DNA of 52,573 nt from Pirellula sp. GTDB lineage: Bacteria > Planctomycetota > Planctomycetia > Pirellulales > Pirellulaceae. Position numbers and translations under genes: made by a program. This document shows positions 36,062 through 44,076 of this stretch, piece after piece. Within the stretch, counting starts at the first letter, position 1. Every line of letters begins with the position of its first letter. A model generated the notes under the pieces. The model made no database searches. It was not told the DNA's origin and saw nothing but the letters and a program-made list of their open reading frames with translations. The DNA is taken from the NCBI GenBank assembly GCA_021299695.1, contig JAJTEK010000032.1, positions 1 through 52,573 on the forward strand, written 5' to 3'.

Positions 36062-36948
36062 ATGCCGATTGGAAAAACCTTCAACAACGTCGTCGAAACT
36101 GTTGGCAACACCCCGATGATCCGGATCAACCGTCTGCTTGGATCCGATGCGGCCACCGTGTATGCCAAGTGTGAATTTTTCAATCCACTCAAGAGTGTCA
36201 AAGACCGCATCGGGCTCGCGATGGTCGAGGATGGAGAAGCAAGCGGCAAGATCCACAAAGACACTCATATCATCGAGCCGACAAGCGGCAATACCGGGAT
36301 CGCCTTGGCCTTTGTATGCGCGGCCAAAGGCTATCGCTTGACATTGACCATGCCCGAATCGATGTCGGTCGAACGTCGAGCCTTGCTCAAAGCCCTCGGA
36401 GCAAGTCTGGTTCTAACCCCGGCGGCCGAAGGGATGCGAGGAGCGATCGCCAAAGCCAACGAATTGGTCGCTGCCGACAGCCTCGGCTGGATGCCCCAGC
36501 AGTTTGAAAACCCAGCGAATCCAGCCGTTCACGAACGCACCACCGGGCCGGAGATCTGGGCCGACACCGCCGGGAATATCGACGCGATCGTCGCGGGGGT
36601 CGGAACCGGGGGAACGATCACGGGGGTCGCCAGGTACATCAAGAAACTCAATCCGAATTTTAAGGCCATAGCCGTCGAGCCCAAGCAGTCCCCGGTGATC
36701 TCCCCAAAAATCTCGACACATCCCTGATCGACGAGGTCATCCAGGTCGACGACGAACTGGCCTTTGAATGGGGCCGCAAGCTTCATCGTCAGGAGGGGAT
36801 CATGGCCGGGATCAGCAGCGGCGCGAACCTCTGTGCCGCCGCGCAGTTGGCTTCGCGTCCAGAATGGAAAGGCAAGCGGATCGTCACGATCATGTGCAGC
36901 CTCGGAGAACGCTACCTATCGACGCCACTTTTCGCCGATGCGGGCTGA
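36062..36948 (+). pseudogene. cysK: Cysteine synthase A gene, broken by deletion and frameshift
   Basis: The first fragment (36062-36727) is a normal Cys[12 protein letters not shown], the PLP lysine in [22 protein letters not shown] and [15 protein letters not shown]. It runs out after SPVIS into a stop. In frame +1 the protein resumes at [20 protein letters not shown] and ends with GANLCAAAQLA and GERYLSTPLFAD at 36948. The GGxPGPHKIQGIGAGF loop (about 17 residues, near 50 bases) is missing at the join (about 36700-36706). It lines the active site. As with gltX, the rest is fully conserved. Confidence 0.85.
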
Positions 36949-37014
36949 TTGCCCTTATGCCCCTGGACGACCGATTTCGTCCCCCGAATCCAACCCATTG
37001 CAGGCTACAATCGC

Positions 37015-38076
37015 ATGACACCCTTTCCATCGATCCGACGTCGCGGTTTTCTCGCTGGTGCTCTCGCAACTGGATTGGCACTTGCAAGCTCCGCGGATCG
37101 TTCTGGCCAACGATGCGATGCTGCTGAGCGCAACCCCAAGTGGGATGCAGCCACTCGTCGCGGCTTGGATTTTTTAGCCCGCACCCAATCATCGCGAGGT
37201 CAGTGGAATACGCCCCCTTACCCGGTTGCCGTTACGGCCCTAGCGGGCCTAGCTCTGCTTTGCAGCGGTTCGACAGTCACCCAAGGTCCCTACTCGAAGC
37301 AGATTGCACGGACGACCGATTACCTGTTGTCTCAATCGCGAAAAAATGGCCTCATCGGGGATCCTCAAAACGACCAGCGTTACACCTACGGTCACGGATT
37401 CTCGATGCTGTTTCTTTCGCAAGTGCTCGGAGAAGAAGGGTTGCAGGATCGGCGGGACGATCTAGTCGAGACGCTCGACCGAGCCGTCGCATTCTGTGGT
37501 AAAGCGCAAACTCCAGCCGGCGGTTGGGGCTACGTCAGCGCCAAGGACGGCCAAGACTACGACGAAGGCTCGACAACCATCACGCAAGTCCAAGGACTGC
37601 GAGGCTGTCGCAACGCAGGAATCACTGTCCCGGGTGAAATCATCGAAGCGGCCAAGCGGTACATCTACACCTGTCAGAACCCAGACGGTGGCATCAGCTA
37701 CTCGAGCCAGCAGATGGGAAGCTCACGGCCGGCGATCACCGCCGCATCCCTTGCTGCCTTGTACAACGCAGGAGACTACGAGAACTCCAAAGTTCCCGAA
37801 ATGCTCACCTATAGCCGCAGGGAGCTCTACGACGTCAAAAAGGTCGACGATGCGTTTGGCCACTGGCACTACACGTACCTGTACTACAGCCAAGTCGTAT
37901 ACCGCCAGGGGGACGAGGAGTGGTTGCCCTTCAGAGATCGACTCTATTCGAACATCGAGAACGACCAAGGCCCCGAGGGAGCTTGGGAAGGCCAGATCCA
38001 CAACATCTACATCTCAGCTTGCAACCTGATCATGCTGCAATTGGACTTAGGCTACTTGCCGATTTTCCAACGCTGA
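37015..38076 (+). CDS. Tat-exported squalene-cyclase-like alpha/alpha-barrel protein
   Basis: 353 residues with a twin-arginine signal (RRRGFLAGALATGLAL). The rest is a series of helical hairpins with QGxW-like loops: SRGQWN, AGGWGYVSAKDG, DGGISYSSQQ and PEGAWEG, as in prenyltransferase / squalene-oxidase-repeat proteins. No DxDD protonating motif of a real triterpene cyclase was found, so it is probably a binding or structural relative and not a cyclase. ATG 37015 starts the signal exactly; 36949 would add 22 residues. The last 30 bases overlap miaA on the other strand. Confidence 0.85.
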   Translation: MTPFPSIRRRGFLAGALATGLALASSADRSGQRCDAAERNPKWDAATRRGLDFLARTQSSRGQWNTPPYPVAVTALAGLALLCSGSTVTQGPYSKQIARTTDYLLSQSRKNGLIGDPQNDQRYTYGHGFSMLFLSQVLGEEGLQDRRDDLVETLDRAVAFCGKAQTPAGGWGYVSAKDGQDYDEGSTTITQVQGLRGCRNAGITVPGEIIEAAKRYIYTCQNPDGGISYSSQQMGSSRPAITAASLAALYNAGDYENSKVPEMLTYSRRELYDVKKVDDAFGHWHYTYLYYSQVVYRQGDEEWLPFRDRLYSNIENDQGPEGAWEGQIHNIYISACNLIMLQLDLGYLPIFQR

Positions 38077-39027
38077 GAGAATTTTCGAAGCGACCATGCC
38101 GAGCTCCTCATCCTGAGTCAATTCCAGCCGTTGAATGCCTGGCATGGATCGAAACCACATCTCCTGGCGTCGCACGAACTGCCGGGTGTGCACGGTGATC
38201 TTCTCCTTCATCATGTCCCAACTGATCGAGCCTGCCAAATACTCGATCGGTTCCTTATAGCCGACGGCTTGGGAAGCGGTTCGGCCGAGGATTCCGTAGC
38301 GCGCTTGCAACCCGGAGACCTCATCGATAAGCCCCTCGCAGAGCATCCGATCGACGCGCTGTGCCACCCGATCGTGCAGGACCGATCTTTCCCATCCGAG
38401 AACAAATGCATGGCTCTTGGCCGGTACGACGAAGCGTTCGAACTGAGTCTGCCAGTGGCTAAGTGGTTTTCCGGTAAGTTTAGCAACCTCCAGGGCCCGA
38501 ACCATGCGTCGTTGATCGCCAGGGAGTATCTTATGAGCCGAAAGCGGGTCGACTTGCTTGAGTCGCTCAGCGAGGGCCTGGATTCCCACCGACTGGACCT
38601 CCTCGTCGACAGCCTTACGAAAATCCCAATCGGCCGGTGGGCCCTGGAAGAATCCGCAAATCAAGGATTTCAGATACAGAGGCGTTCCTCCAACCAATAG
38701 CACGTTCTTCCCTCGGCTTTGGATCTTTGCGACCTGAGAGTGGGATTCCTGGAGAAACTCTGAAACACTGTAATCGTGGGTCGGCTCGACGATATCGATC
38801 AAGTGATGGGGGATCTTTTCCCGGGCTTCGATGCTCGGCTTGGCCGTCCCGATGTCCATACCTTTGTAAACGGCCATCGAATCGACCGACACGATTTCGG
38901 CGTTTAGGGATTCAGCAAGCTCGAGGGCGACTTGGCTTTTGCCCGAACCGGTCGGTCCAGTCAAGTACACGACGTTGTCCAGAGGGGGCGTAATCCAATC
39001 GGCGAGCACTTGAGTTTCGGAGTTCAT
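38047..39027 (-). CDS. miaA: tRNA dimethylallyltransferase
   Basis: 326 residues; adds an isopentenyl group to A37 of tRNAs that read UNN codons. P-loop GPTGSGKS, then VSVDSMAVYKGMDIGTAKPS, HHLIDIVEP and GTPLYLKSL are all in place, and QRRMVRALEV follows. ATG 39027 gives MNSETQVLADWI just before the core; the longer frame from 39093 has a hydrophobic false start. The C-terminus overlaps the squalene-cyclase-like gene by 30 bases, a convergent arrangement. Confidence 0.92.
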   Translation of the reverse strand: MNSETQVLADWITPPLDNVVYLTGPTGSGKSQVALELAESLNAEIVSVDSMAVYKGMDIGTAKPSIEAREKIPHHLIDIVEPTHDYSVSEFLQESHSQVAKIQSRGKNVLLVGGTPLYLKSLICGFFQGPPADWDFRKAVDEEVQSVGIQALAERLKQVDPLSAHKILPGDQRRMVRALEVAKLTGKPLSHWQTQFERFVVPAKSHAFVLGWERSVLHDRVAQRVDRMLCEGLIDEVSGLQARYGILGRTASQAVGYKEPIEYLAGSISWDMMKEKITVHTRQFVRRQEMWFRSMPGIQRLELTQDEELGMVASKILSALENRQVA

Positions 39028-39112
39028 CGGCAGATCGATCGCGAAAGCGAAAAGGCAACAGCAAGGTTTCCTCATGTTATAAGGACTTGGCAACCACTTG
39101 GAATCGACAAAT

Positions 39113-39155
39113 AACCCCTAAATGCCTAGGATATTCGACCTGGGACACAGGGGTT
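39113..39155. promoter_or_regulatory. Inverted repeat upstream of hisE
   Basis: AACCCCT at 39113-39119 pairs with AGGGGTT at 39149-39155, with CCTAGG and CCTGGG inside. It sits 43 bases before the hisE start and might fold as a leader hairpin. No leader peptide with histidine codons was found. Confidence 0.3.
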
Positions 39156-39197
39156 TCTGTTGTCCGGGTTGACCTTTTTGGCTTCGGCGCTTTTTTC

Positions 39198-39545
39198 ATG
39201 ATGTCCACGGATATTCTAGACCGCTTGATGGCGCAGTTACACCTCCGAGCCGAGGAGTTGCCCGAGGGTTCGTATACGACCAAGTTGATCCAGGGTGGAT
39301 TGTCCAAGATGGGGGGCAAACTCGCCGAGGAGGTCTTTGAACTCGTCGATTCGGCCCGCGAGGAAGGCCCCGCCGGCCGTGAGCACTTGGTCAAGGAAGC
39401 CTGCGATGTGCTCTACCATCTGTGGGTCATCCTCGCAACGCGACAGATCACCGTCGAGCAACTGCGAACCGAACTTGAACGCCGCGAGGGGGTATCGGGG
39501 ATCGTGGAAAAGCAGAATCGCCAAAAGGAGCAGCAAGGGCCATGA
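39198..39545 (+). CDS. hisE: Phosphoribosyl-ATP pyrophosphatase
   Basis: 115 residues; hydrolyses PR-ATP to PR-AMP in histidine synthesis, an all-alpha MazG-like fold. SYTTKLIQGG, GGKLAEEVFELV and KEACDVLYHLWV carry the Glu/Asp metal ligands. ATG 39198 or the next ATG at 39201 are both possible. It overlaps hisG by four bases (ATGA), so the two are translationally coupled; the second and first steps of the pathway are thus encoded together. Confidence 0.9.
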   Translation: MMSTDILDRLMAQLHLRAEELPEGSYTTKLIQGGLSKMGGKLAEEVFELVDSAREEGPAGREHLVKEACDVLYHLWVILATRQITVEQLRTELERREGVSGIVEKQNRQKEQQGP

Positions 39546-40423
39546 GTTTAAGCGACAACATGTTGAGAATTGGAATACCGAGCAAAGGCCGCTTAAGCGA
39601 ATTGGCCACCGAACTGTTGCTCCAAGCAGGACTGAACTTCCGTCGCCAAGAGCGCGCCTTATTTGCGCGAGTCAGCGGACTTGCGGCCGACATTACATTT
39701 CTCCGAACCGACGATATCCCTACCCTATGTGCCGAAGGTGCGATCGATCTGGGAATCACCGGAAGCGATTTGGTCGAGGAGGCCCTAGCACAGATCGATG
39801 TCCGAATGAAACTCGGGGTAGGTCGATGCAAATTGGCTGTATGCGTTCCCTTGCATGGCGACATCCAATCGGCAAGCGATTTGGCGGGCAAGCGAGTCGC
39901 AACGAGCTTCCCTCGGACAACCGAACGGTACTTGAACAAACACTCCGCGCCAGTTCACTTGGTGGGATTGAACGGATCGGTCGAAATCATGATCTCGCTG
40001 GGGGTGGCCGATGCGATCGTCGATTTGGTCGAAACCGGCAGCACACTTGCGGCAAACCAATTGAGAATCCTTGACATCATCGGCGAGTACGAGACGGTCT
40101 TGATCCAAAGTCCGAAATGTCGGGATCTGGCCACTGCAGATCGGATTGTTCGAAGGCTCGAGGGGGTCGTCATCGCCCGCGATTATTCGCTCCTAGAGTA
40201 CAACATCCCCCGGGCAAAGTTGTCGCAGGCCGAGGCAATCACCCCCGGGTTTACTTCCCCGACAGTCAATAGCTTAGAAGATCCCAACTGGTGCGCGGTT
40301 CGAGCGATGGTCAAGCGCAAGGAGGTCATCACGATCATGGAACGCCTCGAGCAGATCGGAGCAATTGCGATTTTGGAGTTCTCGATCAACAACTGCCGCC
40401 TGGATCAAAACCCCGGCGGCTGA
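39542..40423 (+). CDS. hisG: ATP phosphoribosyltransferase, long form
   Basis: 293 residues, the long type of HisG that carries its own regulatory C-terminal domain and needs no HisZ. LRIGIPSKGRLSE begins the catalytic core; GAIDLGITGSDLVEE, RVATSFPRTTERYL and the phosphate loop DAIVDLVETGSTL follow. The C-terminal domain (about 220-290) would bind histidine for feedback inhibition. First step of histidine synthesis. Confidence 0.92.
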   Translation: MSLSDNMLRIGIPSKGRLSELATELLLQAGLNFRRQERALFARVSGLAADITFLRTDDIPTLCAEGAIDLGITGSDLVEEALAQIDVRMKLGVGRCKLAVCVPLHGDIQSASDLAGKRVATSFPRTTERYLNKHSAPVHLVGLNGSVEIMISLGVADAIVDLVETGSTLAANQLRILDIIGEYETVLIQSPKCRDLATADRIVRRLEGVVIARDYSLLEYNIPRAKLSQAEAITPGFTSPTVNSLEDPNWCAVRAMVKRKEVITIMERLEQIGAIAILEFSINNCRLDQNPGG

Positions 40424-40469
40424 GTACCCAAACCCAAAAATCGGTCATGGAACCACCGATGAAACGGGC

Positions 40470-41477
40470 TTATTTTTTTGTCGGTAGAATCACACGGCCG
40501 GGGATCCCTAGGTCCAATCGAAATACCGCACCGGGTTTGCCATCGGCCTGAATCGCACCGGTGACAAAGAGTTGGTCATGCTTGGGGCCTCCGAATGCGA
40601 CATTGCTCGTGAGGCGATTGCCACCTGGATAGGACCTGAGCAACTTGCCAGAAGGATCCAAGACTTGGACTTGCTGCATTCCGTAATGGGCTACGTACAG
40701 GTTCCCTTTGGCGTCCAAGCACATACCGTCGGGCTGGTTGTCTTCCCATTTGCCGCTGGGATTTTTGGGAAGATCTGCAAAGACCTTCATCGGCCCGACC
40801 TTACCTTGAGATAGAACAGGGTATTCAAGAACGCGGTTGAATTGACTCTCACCGACGAGCAACCGCTTGCCATCTTGGGTCAGCACGATGCCGTTTGGAA
40901 AGGCCAGGCCCGAGGCGACCAAATGGGTTTTGCCTGCGGTGTCGACATAATGAATCGTGCCGATAAGTTTATCTTTGCCCGACTCGCCCGGGTCGGTAAA
41001 GTAGAAGCCACCTTGGGGATCGAGCGTCAAATCGTTAGGACCGCGAAGTGGCTTGCCATCGCATTCTTTGGATGCAGGAGCCAGTGGTTTTCCATCGCGA
41101 TCCAGATGGAGCACCGCATGCTGACTTGCGTCGCAGACCAAATGGGTTCCATCGGCCAGGACCTTGTGTCCGTTCGGAGCCCCGGTGAGTGCAAAATCGC
41201 GATGCGTTCCATCGAGCTGGAACTCGGTAAGCGTTTTATCCCACGAGATGTAGCCTTTTCCATCGTGATCGAACACGACACCCTCGCAGTAGCTAGGGAC
41301 CTCGAACAATTTCATCGCCGTGATCTTATCGACCGAAGGCAGGTCCTGGGCAAGGACACAAGCGGCCCCCAAAAGCATGGAAGTCGAGCAAGAAGCCACG
41401 ACGCTCGCAGTCTTGCGAATGTTGGAGAATTGACAGGTTGCGGCGAAGCGCACAAAACGTTGTCGGAATGATCGCAT
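40470..41477 (-). CDS. Exported SMP-30/gluconolactonase-like beta-propeller
   Basis: 335 residues with a signal region (about 20-45, ending ACVLAQD). Six-bladed propeller with the family metal ligands: Glu in CEGVVFD, Asn in RGPNDLTLDPQGG, Asn in AFPNGIVLTQDG and Asp in QPDGMCLDAKGN. SMP-30 enzymes hydrolyse sugar lactones with one divalent metal; export suggests a carbohydrate-related role outside the cytoplasm. A lone gene on the minus strand, 250 bases from the universal-stress gene. Confidence 0.85.
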   Translation of the reverse strand: MRSFRQRFVRFAATCQFSNIRKTASVVASCSTSMLLGAACVLAQDLPSVDKITAMKLFEVPSYCEGVVFDHDGKGYISWDKTLTEFQLDGTHRDFALTGAPNGHKVLADGTHLVCDASQHAVLHLDRDGKPLAPASKECDGKPLRGPNDLTLDPQGGFYFTDPGESGKDKLIGTIHYVDTAGKTHLVASGLAFPNGIVLTQDGKRLLVGESQFNRVLEYPVLSQGKVGPMKVFADLPKNPSGKWEDNQPDGMCLDAKGNLYVAHYGMQQVQVLDPSGKLLRSYPGGNRLTSNVAFGGPKHDQLFVTGAIQADGKPGAVFRLDLGIPGRVILPTKK

Positions 41478-41714
41478 TGCAAAACATCCTTAAGGGAACG
41501 AGAGGTTTCAACGGAGCGTTTGGTTTACTTCCAAACAAACCGTCATCGTATACGAGCGGCTCCTCAAAGCAAGAATATCTCAACCGATGATTTTCGCACA
41601 AACTCTTCGGGAACGATCCCCTCTGCAACCCCCGAACTGCGTAGAATGGGACCATCATCCCGTAAAGAATGCATAGCGATGCAATCCTCTGGATTCTATA
41701 CCTCTCGTACCCAA

Positions 41715-41725
41715 AAGGTGGTAAC
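41715..41725 (+). promoter_or_regulatory. Ribosome-binding leader shared with the APC permease
   Basis: AAGGTGGTAAC stands one base before the usp ATG at 41727. The identical 11 bases precede the permease start at the same distance. AGGTGG is a strong Shine-Dalgarno variant and decides this start over in-frame Mets upstream. Confidence 0.75.
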
Positions 41726-41726
41726 C

Positions 41727-42167
41727 ATGGCATGGTCGATTAGCAAAGCGGTTCTGGTCCCTTATGATTTCTCTGCGCATTCGCGAGTCGCAGTAGAAAA
41801 GGCGTTATCGATCGCCGACTCACCTTCCCAAGTCCACATCCTGCATGTACTCCCGACTTTCATACCCTTAGCCCCAGAGGGATTCCCCGTCGAGGCGATC
41901 GATGATCAAGTTCGCCTTGAGTACACACAAAAAGCACTCGATGAAGAATTCGCCGACCCTCGGTTCGCTCAGTGCTCCAAGGAAGTCATGATCGGTGACC
42001 CTGGTCTAACGTGCGTCGAGCGAGCCAAAAGCATCGGTGCAGACCTGATCGTGATTCCATCGCACGGCCGCAGCGGGATCACTCGATTGGTCCTGGGAAG
42101 TGTTGCAGAGCGAGTCGTCCGCTTTTCTCACGTTCCGGTACTGGTGATCAAGATAAGCGACTCATGA
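41727..42167 (+). CDS. Universal stress protein
   Basis: 146 residues, Rossmann-like UspA fold. KAVLVPYDFSAHSRVA is the first strand and ribose region; the ATP-binding motif G-x2-G-x9-GS is present in HGRSGITRLVLGSVAERV near the C-terminus, so it is of the nucleotide-binding kind. The open frame upstream to 41520 has no Usp character. It converges with the permease and the two coding ends overlap by six bases. Confidence 0.9.
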   Translation: MAWSISKAVLVPYDFSAHSRVAVEKALSIADSPSQVHILHVLPTFIPLAPEGFPVEAIDDQVRLEYTQKALDEEFADPRFAQCSKEVMIGDPGLTCVERAKSIGADLIVIPSHGRSGITRLVLGSVAERVVRFSHVPVLVIKISDS

Positions 42168-43907
42168 CGAGCTTACGCTCTCGCTTCGGCGTCGACTGTG
42201 GTGGTAGCCATACAGAGCGTAGACCAGCAATCCAATCGCGCACCAAATGCCGAAACGAATCCAGTTGGCCGCTCCGAGACCCGCTATCAGGTAAAGATTG
42301 ACAACCACCCCTAGGACGGGGATGGCCGACCAACGGTATCGCACGGCAGCAGCCGATAGAGCCAAGAAAACCGACAGAAAGATCGCATAGGGGATTCGAT
42401 CGTAGTGAAAATTGCCATCCAGGATCCACTCCCCACCTAATTGGTGATTGTCCGGGAGCTTCGGCAAGATCAAGCAGTAAGCGACAAAGCACAGCGGCAA
42501 GAGGACTTGGCCAGGCAACTTAGGGACCCGAAATCCTTTCGAATCGGGGTTGGTACTTCCCGAGACGAGGATCCCTCCGCACACGAGCATGAATGCAAAC
42601 AGAGTGCCGATGGAGGCCAGATCGGTGACGAATTGGGAATTGAAAAAAAGGGTTGGTAAGGCGACCATCACCCCAGTAACGATCGACGAGAATGCAGGGG
42701 TTTTGTATCTAGGATGGATCGATGCAAAAGGTTTTGGGAGAAGCCCATCGCGGGCCATGCTCATGAAGATTCTCGGTTGTCCCAGTTGAAAGACCAGAAA
42801 GACACTCGTCGTTGCGATCACGGCGCTGAGCGAAATGATGCCCACCAAAGAGGGCAAACCGATCTTTTCAAAGACATACGCAAGCGGATCGTCGACATCG
42901 AGCTCCTTATACGAGACCATACCGGTCAGAGTAAACGAGAGGATGATGTAGATCATCGTGCATAGTAGCAACGTCAGCAACGTCGCGCGAGGAATATCGC
43001 GCTGAGCATTCTTGCACTCCTCAGCGGTCGTCGAGATCGCATCGAAACCGATATAGGCAAAGAAGACACCGGCGATCCCTTTGAAAACACCCTCGAGTCC
43101 ATTCGGAGCAAAGGGACTCCAGTTGCTCGGCTTGATGTAAAACGCTCCGACCAAAACAACCAACATCACGACGGCCATTTTCAACAAGACCATCGCGTTG
43201 CTGACTTTTTTCGATTCGTGAATCCCGACGATGACAAGAGCCGTAATCAAGACGTTGACCACGATTGCAGGCAGGTCGACAATCAATTTCAAACCGCCAA
43301 GGCTCGGAGCCGTCTCCCAAGCTTCAAGGTGCCTTTGGAGCTCCTCGCCCGCAACCCCGTTTGCCGCTTGGACCGCAGCCCACTGAGCCGGTGCCCGCGC
43401 TGAACTGTAATAGTCCTGGACCAGCCATTGGGGGATCTGAAAACCCCATCCAAACCCCGACAGCCATCCTTGCATACCTTCGAGAAGGTTGACGAAGTAG
43501 CTCGACCAAGCGAACGCAAGAACGCTGTTGCCGATCGCGTACTCCATCAATAAGTTCCATCCGATCATCCAAGCCGTCAGTTCCCCGAAGGCCACAAACG
43601 CGTAGGTATAGGCGCTCCCACTCGTCGGGATACTCGATGCGAACTGCGCGTAGCACAAAGCCGAAAAGAGGCATGCGAGGGCCGTGATGACAAACAGGAG
43701 CGAAATTGCAGGCCCACCATCAAACGAAGCCCGTCCAATGGTCGTAAAGGCTCCCGCACCGATGACCGCAGCGATTCCAAAACAGGTCAGGTCAAAGAGG
43801 GTCAGGCTACGGACGAGCGACTCGGAAGATTGGTTTTCGTATTCTTGGTCGATCTGAGCGAGCGTTTTTCGTCGAAGCAAACGAGCTTGGATCGATTCCC
43901 AGGACAT
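42162..43907 (-). CDS. APC-family amino-acid permease (CAT-like)
   Basis: 581 residues with about 12-14 transmembrane segments. The N-terminus RRKTLAQIDQEYE and the first helix GIAAVIGAGAFTTIG with the Gly-rich unwound substrate site are typical of the cationic amino-acid transporter subgroup of APC carriers. It should import amino acids with the proton gradient; the precise substrate is unknown. ATG 43907 follows the shared AAGGTGGTAAC leader; an in-frame start at 43937 lacks one. A Cys/Ser/Arg-rich short C-terminal tail follows the last helix. Confidence 0.88.
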   Translation of the reverse strand: MSWESIQARLLRRKTLAQIDQEYENQSSESLVRSLTLFDLTCFGIAAVIGAGAFTTIGRASFDGGPAISLLFVITALACLFSALCYAQFASSIPTSGSAYTYAFVAFGELTAWMIGWNLLMEYAIGNSVLAFAWSSYFVNLLEGMQGWLSGFGWGFQIPQWLVQDYYSSARAPAQWAAVQAANGVAGEELQRHLEAWETAPSLGGLKLIVDLPAIVVNVLITALVIVGIHESKKVSNAMVLLKMAVVMLVVLVGAFYIKPSNWSPFAPNGLEGVFKGIAGVFFAYIGFDAISTTAEECKNAQRDIPRATLLTLLLCTMIYIILSFTLTGMVSYKELDVDDPLAYVFEKIGLPSLVGIISLSAVIATTSVFLVFQLGQPRIFMSMARDGLLPKPFASIHPRYKTPAFSSIVTGVMVALPTLFFNSQFVTDLASIGTLFAFMLVCGGILVSGSTNPDSKGFRVPKLPGQVLLPLCFVAYCLILPKLPDNHQLGGEWILDGNFHYDRIPYAIFLSVFLALSAAAVRYRWSAIPVLGVVVNLYLIAGLGAANWIRFGIWCAIGLLVYALYGYHHSRRRSESVSSS

Positions 43908-43908
43908 A

Positions 43909-43919
43909 GTTACCACCTT
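43909..43919 (-). promoter_or_regulatory. Ribosome-binding leader identical to that of usp
   Basis: On the minus strand AAGGTGGTAAC followed by one base and ATG, the same as at 41715-41725. The sequence around it (CTCGT, then A) is also alike. Confidence 0.75.
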
Positions 43920-44076
43920 ATCGACGAGCGAACCCATACAAATTTGAGAAATATCCTAACGGTTCCCGGGCCTAGCAGGACTACGCGAAGGGACCAATTG
44001 AGGGTAAATTTAGGCCATTATTTGCGGCCCATGAGGTTCGGCTCGGACCTCAACTTCCATCAAACGATCCAGAATT

